64,000 nt of DNA from Planctomycetota bacterium (GCA_016209685.1 JACQVQ010000009.1:62001-126000); one strand, 5' to 3'; counted from the stretch's first letter, positions 1 through 8,363 are shown. Numbers and translations are program-made. Notes: generated from the sequence alone by a model not told the origin.

Positions 1-49
1 TGACTACTGATTGTTGTCTCAAAGACCTGAATTTTCCCATAACCTCACT

Positions 50-1639
50 ATGAGATTCAAGGAAAACGACAGGGTTTTGATGGGGGGACTGATGGTCCTG
101 TCCTCGCTGTTATACGTCCTTAATCTCGGCAGTACCGGTCTATGGGAAAAACATGAGGCGCTTTATGCAGAGGTGGCCAGGGAGATGTTAGTTGACGGCC
201 ACTGGATTATACCCCACCTTGATGGGACGGTATACATTGAAAAACCCCCACTCTACTTCTGGATGGTTGCCCTATGTAGCATACCAGTTGGGGACGTAAA
301 TGAGTTCACCGCACGGCTGCCTGCCGCCTTGTGTGCAATGGGCACGGTGATGGTCACCTTCCTCCTGGGGAGGAAGCTCTTTAACGCAAGGGTGGCCTTT
401 ATGGGGGCATTGATTCTTGCCACCTGTCTCCTATTCATGGTCTACGGGCGTAGTGTTAGACTGGATACTACCTTTACCTTCTTTATCTCCTCTGCGCTAC
501 TGGCTTTTTATTCTGGTTATACCTCTGATAGAAAGACCTTTTGCTTCCTCTCGTTCTGGTTCTTGACAGCCCTGGCCGTACTTACAAAGGGGTTATTTGC
601 CCTGTTTCTTGTCGTGTCTCCGATTATCCTTTATCTCTTCTGGAATAATGACCTGAAGATATTGATAGAGAGGAGGTTTCTCTTTGGTGGGAGCGCCTTT
701 GTCCTTACCATTACTGCCTGGCTACTGCCGGCCTACGTCTGGGACGAAGGCGATTATATAAGGCAGTTTATCCTTGTGAACTCCGGTCTGAGCTACGCAC
801 TCCCCCTGGCGGAGTCTAAGCATCACCATAATGTCTTACGTTATGTTGTAGGATATTTTTTCTACGGCATGATGCCCTGGTCTATTTTTCTAATAGCCTT
901 CTCTTACCGCTTCTTTTCCAAGCGGCTCTGGAGGGAGAACAGGCAATTGTTGTTCCCTGCCGCCTGGCTCTTTGTTATGTTCCTTATTTTCTTTCTGATG
1001 GGGCAGAAGCGTTCTACTTACCTCCTGCCGCTATACCCTCCCGCCGCCTTACTTATTGCAGCCTGGTGGGATGGCTTAATGGAACGGTCCCAAAATATAC
1101 ACAACCCCTGGCTTCTTAGAGGGTTGGGATGCCTCCTGGTCGTAGTATTAGGGTCAGAAGTAGTCTGGGTGTGCCAGGGCATTTCTTCCAGGGCGATGAT
1201 TGTGTTTGGATCCACCGTATTCTCAATATTTGCCTTTGGCGCCTTTCTGGTATATTCCGGGCGCTTTAAAGAACTATTTATCTTCGTGTTCCTGATAGCA
1301 GTAAGCACGGGGGTGTCATATAACCAGATATTCCTGCCCGGGGAGAAGAAGGACATCCTCCGCAAGGTCTTTTACAAGGAACTTAATTCTAGCCTCGGGA
1401 CGTGTACGACATTAGGTGTTTATGGTTACGGTCTGGACTACAAGGAGCTACTCTTTTACTCAAAGAGACGTTTGAAGCGAGTTAATTCTGCCAGCGAAGT
1501 GGAGGAGTTTTTCCGCTCAGAAGGGAAGGTGTACTGCCTTATGGCGGAGGGGGATTACTCCCTATTATCTCCCAAGGTGGATATGCATCTAGTGAGGGAG
1601 TTTCCAGGAAAGGGCCTTTTACTGGTGTCTAACAAGTAG
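50..1639 (+). CDS. ArnT/PMT-like glycosyltransferase (GT-C fold)
   Basis: Integral-membrane glycosyltransferase of the ArnT/PMT type, expected to move a sugar from a polyprenyl-phosphate donor onto lipid A or another envelope acceptor on the periplasmic face. The N-terminal block matches the family: WEKHEALYAEVAREM, then an IPHLDG segment and EKPPLYFWM, followed by about ten hydrophobic segments and a short soluble C-terminus. The ATG at 50 is preferred because the hydrophobic core begins right after it; an in-frame TTG at 11 would add 13 residues. About 529 residues is normal for the family. It precedes LptF/G and Kdo-kinase-like genes, consistent with envelope glycolipid work. The stop codon TAG lies in the GTAG foot of a palindromic repeat. 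The acceptor and sugar cannot be told from sequence. Confidence 0.82.
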   Translation: MRFKENDRVLMGGLMVLSSLLYVLNLGSTGLWEKHEALYAEVAREMLVDGHWIIPHLDGTVYIEKPPLYFWMVALCSIPVGDVNEFTARLPAALCAMGTVMVTFLLGRKLFNARVAFMGALILATCLLFMVYGRSVRLDTTFTFFISSALLAFYSGYTSDRKTFCFLSFWFLTALAVLTKGLFALFLVVSPIILYLFWNNDLKILIERRFLFGGSAFVLTITAWLLPAYVWDEGDYIRQFILVNSGLSYALPLAESKHHHNVLRYVVGYFFYGMMPWSIFLIAFSYRFFSKRLWRENRQLLFPAAWLFVMFLIFFLMGQKRSTYLLPLYPPAALLIAAWWDGLMERSQNIHNPWLLRGLGCLLVVVLGSEVVWVCQGISSRAMIVFGSTVFSIFAFGAFLVYSGRFKELFIFVFLIAVSTGVSYNQIFLPGEKKDILRKVFYKELNSSLGTCTTLGVYGYGLDYKELLFYSKRRLKRVNSASEVEEFFRSEGKVYCLMAEGDYSLLSPKVDMHLVREFPGKGLLLVSNK

Positions 1640-1680
1640 GGGCACGTTGCAACGTGCCCCTACCAAAGCCTGCGGCTACA
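1636..1680. repeat. Two REP-like palindromes in tandem
   Basis: A 28-base palindrome beginning GTAGGGGCACG and ending CGTGCCCCTAC (1636-1663) is followed by a half copy of the other common family (AAAGCCTGCGGCTAC). The first supplies the TAG stop of the preceding gene. Confidence 0.8.
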
Positions 1681-1689
1681 TATTTTATA

Positions 1690-1719
1690 TTGAATTCCTC
1701 AGGGTAAAAGGGCTATAAT
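1690..1719 (+). promoter_or_regulatory. Candidate sigma-70 promoter for the lptF-like gene
   Basis: TTGAAT and TATAAT are separated by 18 bases, with the -10 box about 24 bases upstream of the ATG at 1743. Found by pattern only. Confidence 0.45.
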
Positions 1720-1742
1720 TAGGTTATAAGTAAAAGAGAAGT

Positions 1743-3356
1743 ATGAATTTAATCCTGCAGAGATACCTTCTTAAAGAATTCTTCAGGATATTCATCCCCA
1801 CTATAATAATCCTGGAATTCTTGCTGATATTGGGGATGACCCTCCAGTCTCTACACAAGGGGATGAATATAACTGCCCTGGCAGAGCTGGCCCCGCATAT
1901 ATTTTTCTATTCCCTCCCTACGGCCTTACCCGTAGCCCTGCTGGCAACCACAGTGATTACCTATGGCCGCCTCAGCGGTGATAATGAACTGTGGGCAATG
2001 CTTACAAGTGGGGTACACTTATGGATTATAGTCCTGCCAGTAGCCCTCCTGGGGCTTCTCTTCAGCCTTGTCTCCCTGGGTATGAATGCCGAGCTGTTGC
2101 CAAAGTCATACCGCATGCTTAGGGTACTCCAGGAAAGGGCGGTTCAAGAAATCCTGGCACAAACTGTCGGGGCCGCCCAGGGTAAGATGAGTTTCCCTCC
2201 CTATTATGTTTATATTAGGTCTGCGGAGGGTGGTCTCTTTAAGGACGTAATTATCATGGAAACCGAGGGGGAAAAGGTTTCCAGCATTATCCTGGCAGAC
2301 GAGGGGAGCCTGACCATGGATTCAGACAATAATCTTATCCTCTTTGCCCTGAAGAAGGGGGAATTCATTAAGATTAATCCCAAAAAGACGGATTCCCAGA
2401 GTCCAACCGCTACCCCTACAGCCATCGCCTTTGACGAGACCCTCTTTAAGGTCCCTTTGGGCCTTTCGGAGTGGACTAAGTTTAAAAAGTATGCATCTCT
2501 ACGTGAACTATTAGTGCTTAAAAAAAATGTAAGAGATGAGATAAGAGAGTTAAAGGACGTCCCAAAGGAAAGGAAGTTAACTCGCAGGGCTGTCAAAGGC
2601 CAATTACGGGAGGCAGAAGAGGCTTGCCAGAAGTTAGCAAACGAGAGGACTGCATTCCAGCTAGCGATAGTAAAATCGCAGGAGACCATTGCCAAAGAAA
2701 AGGCCGGGCAGGAGAACCTTGACAACGAAATCAAGGTCTCAGAAAACTACATCCGCATTGCAAAAGAGGCCCTCGGGACCCTCCTCTTAAGCAAGGAACT
2801 GACTGTCTCTGCAAAGCCCAAACAGGGAGGCCCTGACGACAGAGACATTAAGATTAAGGAACTTACTAAGACGATAGAAAGAGAGCAGTCACGCATAGAA
2901 AGGGCTGAAGAACAAAAGCAATTGGCAAAGGGGACTGTTGGACTGGAAGAACAGAATTTAGCCCACTACGGGGCTGAGGTTGGACGTCTGAGTGCCCTGG
3001 AGTTAAACGCCAATGCCGAACGCAGCCGGTGGAATCAAATACTATACCTGCGGGAGAAAATAGAGACCTCTCGCGACATCTCCGTTGCCATTCAAAATAG
3101 ATTATATCCAGCCTTCTCTTGCCTGGCCTTTGTACTGGTGGGAATACCTATAGGAATAATGAGCCGCAGGGGGAATATCCTTATAGGCATCTTAATAACT
3201 TTTGTCATAATCCTGGTAATATATTATCCCCTTGTAACAGTAGGGAAGGTCCTGGCTACAGATGTGCAGACACCCGTGGTCCTTACCTTATGGGGACCCA
3301 ATGTCGTTATAACCGCCATAGCAGTGGTTCTTCTGATAAAGGTCTTCAAGAAATAA
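1743..3356 (+). CDS. LptF/LptG family permease with a coiled-coil insert
   Basis: YjgP/YjgQ family membrane component of the LPS transport ABC system (with LptB and LptC), which extracts LPS from the inner membrane. Hydrophobic segments near residues 10-35, 50-85 and 95-120 and again near 440-535 give the usual three-plus-three helices around a periplasmic domain. At 537 residues it is far longer than the usual 350-400. The extra length is a highly charged Lys/Glu-rich stretch at about residues 255-425, with heptad character, lying between the periplasmic domain and the second membrane block. The next gene starts 1 base after the stop, so the two are co-transcribed. Whether it fills the LptF or LptG role cannot be decided. 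Confidence 0.85.
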   Translation: MNLILQRYLLKEFFRIFIPTIIILEFLLILGMTLQSLHKGMNITALAELAPHIFFYSLPTALPVALLATTVITYGRLSGDNELWAMLTSGVHLWIIVLPVALLGLLFSLVSLGMNAELLPKSYRMLRVLQERAVQEILAQTVGAAQGKMSFPPYYVYIRSAEGGLFKDVIIMETEGEKVSSIILADEGSLTMDSDNNLILFALKKGEFIKINPKKTDSQSPTATPTAIAFDETLFKVPLGLSEWTKFKKYASLRELLVLKKNVRDEIRELKDVPKERKLTRRAVKGQLREAEEACQKLANERTAFQLAIVKSQETIAKEKAGQENLDNEIKVSENYIRIAKEALGTLLLSKELTVSAKPKQGGPDDRDIKIKELTKTIEREQSRIERAEEQKQLAKGTVGLEEQNLAHYGAEVGRLSALELNANAERSRWNQILYLREKIETSRDISVAIQNRLYPAFSCLAFVLVGIPIGIMSRRGNILIGILITFVIILVIYYPLVTVGKVLATDVQTPVVLTLWGPNVVITAIAVVLLIKVFKK

Positions 3357-3357
3357 G

Positions 3358-4869
3358 GTGCAGAGATTCACCGAAAAACGCCTTAAAGACGTAACCTGGT
3401 ATGTCCCAGCAGGACAAGAGGCGTTACTGGAAGGGTTAGAGGGGCTGGTTAAGTTCCCTGAAGGAGCGGGGGTAACTGTCCTCAAAAAGGGAAGGAGAAA
3501 GTCCTTTGCACTACTGGAAACCGTAGTTAATGGAGAAGAGGTCTACGTCAAGACCTTCCGGGTGAAAGGTATACTCCAGCGCCTTAAGCATCGGTTTCTT
3601 AAGTCTAAGGCCCTAAGAGAACTGGAGGTAAGCCTGGTGGCTCAGGAGAGGGGTATTCCTGTGGTACTCCCTCTGGCCGCTGGAGAGAAATACCAGGGGG
3701 GACTACTCCAAGAGTCCTATCTCCTTATTCAAAGACTTCCAAGGGCCCTCAACCTCCTGGAATATCTCTGCACGAGGGATACCACTCACAGAGATAAGGC
3801 AAGGGTGATAGAGGCACTGGGGAGACTCTCCAGGAAGACCCATGACGAGGGTATCCTTCAGGAAGATTTTGCCTTAAACAATTTCCTCCTGGCCAACCCC
3901 CAAGATGGTCAGATATTTCTCATTGACTTTGAACGCAGCCATGTGAGCCAAGGACTCTCCACGGAAGAGAAGGAGTGGACCCTCGCCAAGCTCAACCGCA
4001 TTGGTGCCGATTTCACCCTCACAGACAAATTCAGATTCCTTAAGGCCTATTGTAAGACCAAAGAGGAGTTTAGGGACCTTCCGAGATGGAAGAGATTGGA
4101 GGCGTACACCCATCAAATCTTGAAGAGGGACGCCCAAAGGATCTCCAATGCCTGCGTCAGGGGGGACAGAGGCTATAAGTCGTATAAAGATGCCAGGCTG
4201 ACATGTTATTTTCTTGAGGGATACCATCTGGAGGAGCTTCTTGCTCTAGCCCCGACCAGGCAGGGGATACAAGAGGAACACCGGGGGCAATCCAACCTCT
4301 CATGGTATACGGCAAAGATTAAAAAGGGGACAGTAGGAGAGACTGTACGGGTCTGTAAATTTTATTCCCAACAGAAAGGGATACCACTGGCCACGGCGGC
4401 CTGGCGGGGCGCTAATGGACTCCGCAAGGCCCATTTCCCCGTGAGTCCCCCTGTAGCGGCCATAGAGTGGATACAGGACAAAGGGTACAAGGGTGTACTT
4501 TTATTCAAGGAATTGGAAGGGGTGGAAGATATAAGAGACGTCCTGCAAAGATGCCCCCAATCTGCGGGGAAAAGATATTCCATCCTCTGGCACGTTGCTA
4601 GATTTCTCTCCAGGTTACACAATTTCGGTACCTTTGCCTATAGTGTCTCTCCGGGAGACATCTCCCTGGTTAAAGACCGTACGGGTATATATAAACCTTT
4701 CTTGGCACGGCCCTATAATTTTTTGGTAAAAAAGTGTCTGGAACGAGGACACAGGGACAGGGAGATAGATATACAGAGGCTGGAAGACTACTTGCAAGGA
4801 ATTCTAACCAGGGAGGAAAGAGACTATCTCAGGGGGCAATACCTGCAATATACTGGCGTCATTTCTTAG
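3358..4869 (+). CDS. Kdo/WaaP-type lipopolysaccharide kinase-like protein, tandem kinase folds
   Basis: A protein of 503 residues starting at GTG. The first half resembles Kdo kinase/WaaP/InaA small-molecule kinases: a GRRKSFALLET glycine-poor loop, a VYVKTF segment giving the ATP-binding Lys, a catalytic-loop segment QEDFALNNFLL near residue 169 and a metal-binding IDFE near 189. The second half (about 300-500) repeats the pattern in degenerate form: a VRVCKFYS strand and LHNFGTFAYSVSPGDISLV with no catalytic Asp-Asn pair, so it looks like a pseudokinase domain. Its position 1 base after the LptF/G gene supports a role in phosphorylating LPS core sugars. The 3' end overlaps the convergent radical SAM gene by 4 bases. 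Substrate unknown. Confidence 0.72.
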   Translation: MQRFTEKRLKDVTWYVPAGQEALLEGLEGLVKFPEGAGVTVLKKGRRKSFALLETVVNGEEVYVKTFRVKGILQRLKHRFLKSKALRELEVSLVAQERGIPVVLPLAAGEKYQGGLLQESYLLIQRLPRALNLLEYLCTRDTTHRDKARVIEALGRLSRKTHDEGILQEDFALNNFLLANPQDGQIFLIDFERSHVSQGLSTEEKEWTLAKLNRIGADFTLTDKFRFLKAYCKTKEEFRDLPRWKRLEAYTHQILKRDAQRISNACVRGDRGYKSYKDARLTCYFLEGYHLEELLALAPTRQGIQEEHRGQSNLSWYTAKIKKGTVGETVRVCKFYSQQKGIPLATAAWRGANGLRKAHFPVSPPVAAIEWIQDKGYKGVLLFKELEGVEDIRDVLQRCPQSAGKRYSILWHVARFLSRLHNFGTFAYSVSPGDISLVKDRTGIYKPFLARPYNFLVKKCLERGHRDREIDIQRLEDYLQGILTREERDYLRGQYLQYTGVIS

Positions 4870-5897
4870 CCGTGGAGAAAGCCTGTCTTTTTACACATAC
4901 GGCATATAGTCCAGGTAGTGCCGTTTTCTTCTTTAGATAATACCTCCTTCCTGGCCGCCACGTACATCTCCCCATTCCATATCTCCTTAAAAGGCCTCTC
5001 CAGGATGTTGCCAAAAGAGTACCTCTCACTATAGACAGAACAACAGGGCAGGACGGCACCATCCCAGTTTATTACCGTCTCTGTCCACAGCAGGTCGCAG
5101 GAGAAGGCCTTATTGTGTCTCCGTTTCCCGGTATTAAATATATTGTACTCTGGGTTTTTGGGTAGCCAGTGTCCATCCCTGCGGATGGCCTCCTCGGCAG
5201 TCTCAAATATCTCCTTTCCCATATCTGGGCGCATCTTCTTTATCTCCAGCCTTACACCCAACCCCCTGGCCATCTCTTTGGCCTTCTCTGTCTCATGTTC
5301 ATTGTGGCTGAAGACGTGGAAGAGCCAGACCAGTTCCGTCGGCGCGGCCAACTTTTTTTTCTCTTCGGCAAGAAATCTGAGATTTTCCATGACCAGATGG
5401 AAATCTCCCCCGACGTGATAGGTGGGATAGGTCTCCGGGCTAGAGGCATTACAAGAGACGTACATCTTCCTCAGGCCTGAGGAGAGTAGTGCCCGCATCT
5501 GGGCCTCATCCAGCTTAAGACTCAGGTTGGTACTTATCTTGATGGGTATGGCCCTGGCACTGGCGTACTCTATCATAGGCACCAGTTCAGGGTTGAGAAG
5601 GGGTTCACCCCAGTCGTAAAGACGTAAGAGGAGGAGACCTCCTCCCAGTTCATCAATGACCTTCTTAAAGGTCTGAAGAGGCAGGAGCCCTTTTTTAGCG
5701 GAGGGGTCGTGCTGCCCCGTAGGGCAGAGGGGGCATCGGAGGTTACAAATGTTGCCAGACTCTACGCTGAGCTTTGCAGGGAGGTTATGGAGCCTGGATA
5801 GGCCCATCTTGTGCTCCAGTTGTCCCATCAGGAGGTTGTACACCCTCCTGGGGGCGATACCCTGTAGCCGAGCGTTTAGGTTCTCCAATGCGAACAT
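4866..5897 (-). CDS. Radical SAM protein with SPASM-like C-terminal domain
   Basis: Radical S-adenosylmethionine enzyme of 343 residues. The CNLRCPLC motif (Cys51, 55, 58) binds the catalytic 4Fe-4S cluster, and the following GEPLLNPE segment is the family SAM-contacting motif. The C-terminal part carries further cysteines (FSCDLLW, LPCCSVY, CRMCKK) typical of SPASM auxiliary-cluster domains. Such proteins modify peptides, sugars or cofactors; the substrate here is unknown. It is convergent with the Kdo-kinase-like gene, and the intergenic repeat at 5919-5957 lies just upstream of its start. Confidence 0.85.
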   Translation of the reverse strand: MFALENLNARLQGIAPRRVYNLLMGQLEHKMGLSRLHNLPAKLSVESGNICNLRCPLCPTGQHDPSAKKGLLPLQTFKKVIDELGGGLLLLRLYDWGEPLLNPELVPMIEYASARAIPIKISTNLSLKLDEAQMRALLSSGLRKMYVSCNASSPETYPTYHVGGDFHLVMENLRFLAEEKKKLAAPTELVWLFHVFSHNEHETEKAKEMARGLGVRLEIKKMRPDMGKEIFETAEEAIRRDGHWLPKNPEYNIFNTGKRRHNKAFSCDLLWTETVINWDGAVLPCCSVYSERYSFGNILERPFKEIWNGEMYVAARKEVLSKEENGTTWTICRMCKKTGFLHG

Positions 5898-5918
5898 GCT
5901 TCTATTGTAAAATGAAGA

Positions 5919-5957
5919 TTGGAAATTTTAAACCTAAAATTTTCAATTTCCAATTTT
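5919..5957. repeat. AT-rich inverted repeat
   Basis: GATTGGAAATTTT and AAAATTTTCAATTTCCAATT form a hairpin of about 39 bases. Related AT-rich palindromes lie at 8996-9065 and 48716-48765. Confidence 0.6.
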
Positions 5958-5968
5958 CAATAGGTCCG

Positions 5969-6382
5969 TTATTTCTTTGGGGGTACCATGGCATCGGCTA
6001 TCACCTCTACCTGATATTTATTATTCAGGGCCGCTATGCCAATGCAGGCCCTGGCAGGTGCCGACTTTATGTATTGGGTGTAAATCTTGTTCATGGCCTC
6101 CCAGTTCCTCATGTCGGTCAGGTACACGATGACCCTTATGAGGTTATCCGTTGAGGTCCCGCCCGCCTCAAGCGCTGCTACCATATTCTTGAAGGTGACG
6201 TGGCACTGCTCCTCAAAATCTAATGGTATCTCCCAATTCTTCTCAGGGTTTCTAGGGATGGCGCCTCCACAAAACAAGACCCCGCCTTTCTGCAGGTCTG
6301 CCGAAGTAACCAGAGAGGCATCTGACATAAGTCCCTGATGATACGGGAGACGTTTTGCACAATTTACCCTTTTGACAGGCAT
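5969..6382 (-). CDS. RidA/YjgF/UK114 family protein
   Basis: Protein of 137 residues of the RidA family. Classical members hydrolyse reactive enamine/imine intermediates released by PLP enzymes. The C-terminal half has the usual features: LEAGGTSTDNLIRVIVYLTDM, then SAPARACIGIAAL, where the Arg aligns with the carboxylate-binding Arg of RidA, then VEVIADAMVP. A slightly long N-terminus (HQGLMSDASLVTSADLQKGGVLFCGG) suggests a RidA subgroup rather than the canonical enamine deaminase. It has its own start with GGAGGGA upstream and is not tightly linked to a neighbour. Confidence 0.85.
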   Translation of the reverse strand: MPVKRVNCAKRLPYHQGLMSDASLVTSADLQKGGVLFCGGAIPRNPEKNWEIPLDFEEQCHVTFKNMVAALEAGGTSTDNLIRVIVYLTDMRNWEAMNKIYTQYIKSAPARACIGIAALNNKYQVEVIADAMVPPKK

Positions 6383-6510
6383 ATTTCCCTCCTTGATTTA
6401 GATTCTGCTGATGGTTTCTAAATATCTGACGCAATATCCTCTCCAACCAGGAAATAGTATTTTATATACTCAACTGCATAGAGTGTCAATACGAGTGACC
6501 TCTCTGTACA

Positions 6511-6539
6511 TTGACACAAGGCATTGAATGGTATAGAAT
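6511..6539 (+). promoter_or_regulatory. Candidate sigma-70 promoter
   Basis: TTGACA, 17 bases, TAGAAT. The predicted start site near 6546 is only about 5 bases before the ATG at 6551, so the message would be nearly leaderless, and the alternative TTG start at 6524 would lie inside the promoter. Confidence 0.45.
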
Positions 6540-6550
6540 TACCAAAAATC

Positions 6551-7672
6551 ATGGCAGATGAGAAAAATATACCTAAAAAACCCCCTCAGGCTATACCTCC
6601 AAAGAGGGTTGTTCCGTCTGTCCCTCCTATCGCACCTCCGAAGAGTAATCTCCTGTATTATCTAATTATCCTCTGTTGCTTTGGGAACTTCCTGCCTTAC
6701 ATAATTACCACCTCTGTAAACTGTGGGAATGCAAGGGGGTTTATCCGCCGGGAGGCCTTTGACCACCTGGTGTCCGTGAGGGACATAAAGAAGAGGGAGG
6801 TAGATGACTTCTTTAAGGAGAGGAGGGAAGATGCTCTAGAGATAAGCAGTAACCTCCTCTTTAGATGGGCTGTAATCTCTTATCTAGAGGCATACAAGAA
6901 AGGGGGACTGGAAGGAAAGGATTATGGAGAGGTAGATACTAACTACGGCAAGGCATTTTCCGTGTTCTCCGACACCAAGGGGTACTATGACGTGCTGGTA
7001 GTGGATATGTCAGGGAACGTGGTCTGCAGTGCAAAAAAACATCCAGAGTTAGGGAAAAACGTACTGGCCAAACCGTACGCAGACACCCCACTGGCAGAGG
7101 CATTCAGACGGGGAAAGGCACTCTTAACCGTTGGGGATATTAAATACCATGAGGCTTATAAAGGACCAGCCCAGTTTGTATCCGCCCCGGTAAAGAGAGA
7201 AACCCAGGACGAGCCCGTTGCCGTCATCATCCTCCATCTGGACGAGTCTCTGATTAACGATATGATGACCCAGAGGCCAGGTCTCAAGGAATCTGGTGAG
7301 ACCTACCTGGTAGGACAGGACTTTTTGATGCGATCCGATTCCCGTTTTACCCCGGTCTCCGATGTGCTAAAAATGAAGGTAGAGACTGCCGCCTCCAGAG
7401 AGGCCCTGGCCGGGAAGACGGACGTAAAGATTATAGACGATTACCGCAATGTCAAAGTCCTTAGCGCCTATACCCCACTGGAAGTGGAGAGCGGCGTCCG
7501 ATGGTCCCTCATTGCCGAGATTGACAAGGCAGAGGCCCTGAGTCTGGACAGTAAGCTATTCAACCAGGTGGTCTACATGACCTTTGCCATGTTCCCCATC
7601 TGGGGTGGGATAATCTTTGTCTTCTACAGGCTGATAAGGAAGGATAACGAGGCATTTTACGGTAAGATGTAG
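6551..7672 (+). CDS. Membrane-anchored Cache sensor without output domain
   Basis: Protein of about 373 residues: a Pro/Lys-rich cytoplasmic start, a transmembrane helix (LLYYLIILCCFGNFLPYI), an extracytoplasmic region of about 280 residues and a second helix (MTFAMFPIWGGIIFVFYRLI) followed by only 13 residues. The extracellular part has double-Cache features: a long helix KKREVDDFFKERREDALEIS, then YYDVLVVDMSGNVVCS and the later GETYLVGQDFLMRSDSRF. Such domains bind small ligands in chemoreceptors and histidine kinases, but no HAMP, kinase or methyl-accepting domain follows. The stop TAG is inside a REP foot, so the gene may be a truncated receptor. The start at 6551 is chosen because upstream codons overlap the promoter. 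Ligand unknown. Confidence 0.72.
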   Translation: MADEKNIPKKPPQAIPPKRVVPSVPPIAPPKSNLLYYLIILCCFGNFLPYIITTSVNCGNARGFIRREAFDHLVSVRDIKKREVDDFFKERREDALEISSNLLFRWAVISYLEAYKKGGLEGKDYGEVDTNYGKAFSVFSDTKGYYDVLVVDMSGNVVCSAKKHPELGKNVLAKPYADTPLAEAFRRGKALLTVGDIKYHEAYKGPAQFVSAPVKRETQDEPVAVIILHLDESLINDMMTQRPGLKESGETYLVGQDFLMRSDSRFTPVSDVLKMKVETAASREALAGKTDVKIIDDYRNVKVLSAYTPLEVESGVRWSLIAEIDKAEALSLDSKLFNQVVYMTFAMFPIWGGIIFVFYRLIRKDNEAFYGKM

Positions 7673-7691
7673 CCGCAGGCTTTAGCCTGCG
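7669..7691 (+). repeat. REP sequence, family I
   Basis: GTAG foot followed by CGCAGGCT and AGCCTGCG arms around TT. It overlaps and supplies the TAG stop of the Cache gene. Confidence 0.85.
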
Positions 7692-7704
7692 AAATTTACG
7701 CAAC

Positions 7705-7941
7705 CTAAAGGCTTCGCTTAACCTCAGACCACCTTCTAGAGCGGCCTGTCTTAAAGTCTTCATCGCCTTTCACAATACTTTTAAAGAGGGCTTTATCGCT
7801 GAGAATCTCCTTCGTGGCTTCAAGTTCCTCCTTTACCTTTAGATAGGCAACAAAATCAGCAACCTCTCCTTTGCGTCTTTTAGAAAGTCTTTCAAAATCA
7901 GCAAGAACCCCTTTTTTGCGGACTACTTTTGCCTTGTCCAT
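7705..7941 (-). CDS. Small antitoxin-like protein, no partner seen
   Basis: A 78-residue protein, highly charged and mostly helical by inspection. The tail VKGDEDFKTGRSRRWSEVKRSL resembles C-termini of small type II antitoxins of the RelB/ParD-like or DUF2281-like kind, in which a GR-x-RRW-x-E segment follows a helical dimerisation region. No toxin ORF lies beside it: the downstream side is a REP and the upstream side is tRNA-Pro. It may be an orphan or a remnant. Functional call is tentative. Confidence 0.5.
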   Translation of the reverse strand: MDKAKVVRKKGVLADFERLSKRRKGEVADFVAYLKVKEELEATKEILSDKALFKSIVKGDEDFKTGRSRRWSEVKRSL

Positions 7942-7968
7942 ACCTATCTCCTTGCAGTTACATAAAAC

Positions 7969-8047
7969 TGGTCGGGGTGAGCGGATTTGAACCGCTGACC
8001 TCCTGCTCCCAAGGCAGGCGCGCTAAACCAAACTGCGCTACACCCCG
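7969..8047 (-). tRNA. tRNA-Pro (anticodon TGG)
   Basis: Cloverleaf read on the minus strand: acceptor CGGGGTG pairs with CACCCCG, discriminator A, CCA encoded. The anticodon loop CTTGGGA sits in a CCTGC/GCAGG stem and the T-loop is TTCAAAT. The 5' end is partly duplicated at 8122-8138 (see findings). Confidence 0.95.
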
Positions 8048-8138
8048 ACTGGCGAATGGGAAATGCGGAATGCGGAATGCGGAATTTAACTCCGCATTCC
8101 GAATTCTACATTCCACATTGTTGCGCTACACCCCGACT
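8034..8138. repeat. Palindromic insertion flanked by a 17-base duplication of the tRNA-Pro 5' end
   Basis: TGCGCTACACCCCGACT occurs at 8034-8050 (tRNA end) and again at 8122-8138. Between them is a palindromic unit built from repeated GCGGAAT and ATTCCGC-type words. Relatives of this unit are at 15765-15885, 49912-49980 and 63142-63212. Confidence 0.75.
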
Positions 8139-8202
8139 ATATTTTACCGATTCATAATTATAGGACAGCCGGCGGGCTTTTCAATGGTAAATTACTTGGA
8201 TT

Positions 8203-8262
8203 ATTACGCAGGCTAAAGTTCGCCAGAGGCGAATCTGCATAAGGCACGACCTGCGGCTACAA
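8203..8262. repeat. REP family I with a nested palindrome in its loop
   Basis: CGCAGGCTAAAG and ACCTGCGGCTAC arms are separated by an inserted TTCGCCAGAGGCGAA palindrome and flanking bases, suggesting that one repeat inserted into another. Confidence 0.6.
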
Positions 8263-8292
8263 TTTTGTCTGGAATCCACCCTGAGAAAAAGA

Positions 8293-8320
8293 TTGACATT
8301 CTATCTGCTTATACTAGAAT
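8293..8320 (+). promoter_or_regulatory. Candidate sigma-70 promoter for tatA
   Basis: TTGACA, 16 bases, TAGAAT, about 44 bases before the tatA ATG. Pattern match only. Confidence 0.55.
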
Positions 8321-8363
8321 ACATTAGTAATTTACCTTCTGGCTTTATTGAGAGGAGTAAGTC

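Noticed and set aside
5113-5480. Plus-strand ORFs opposite the radical SAM gene
   Set aside because: They are antisense to a well-supported gene; the translated sequences have no motifs.
7705-7941. Complete toxin-antitoxin system at the antitoxin-like gene
   Set aside because: No toxin-size ORF on the same strand is adjacent, so only an orphan antitoxin-like protein is reported.
7929-8216. Plus-strand ORF of 95 codons across tRNA-Pro
   Set aside because: It is read through the tRNA antisense and the palindromic insertion, with no ribosome-binding site and no coherent protein features.
8299-8315. Promoter using TATACT as -10 for tatA
   Set aside because: The spacing to TTGACA would be only 11 bases; TAGAAT at 8315-8320 gives a proper 16-base spacer.
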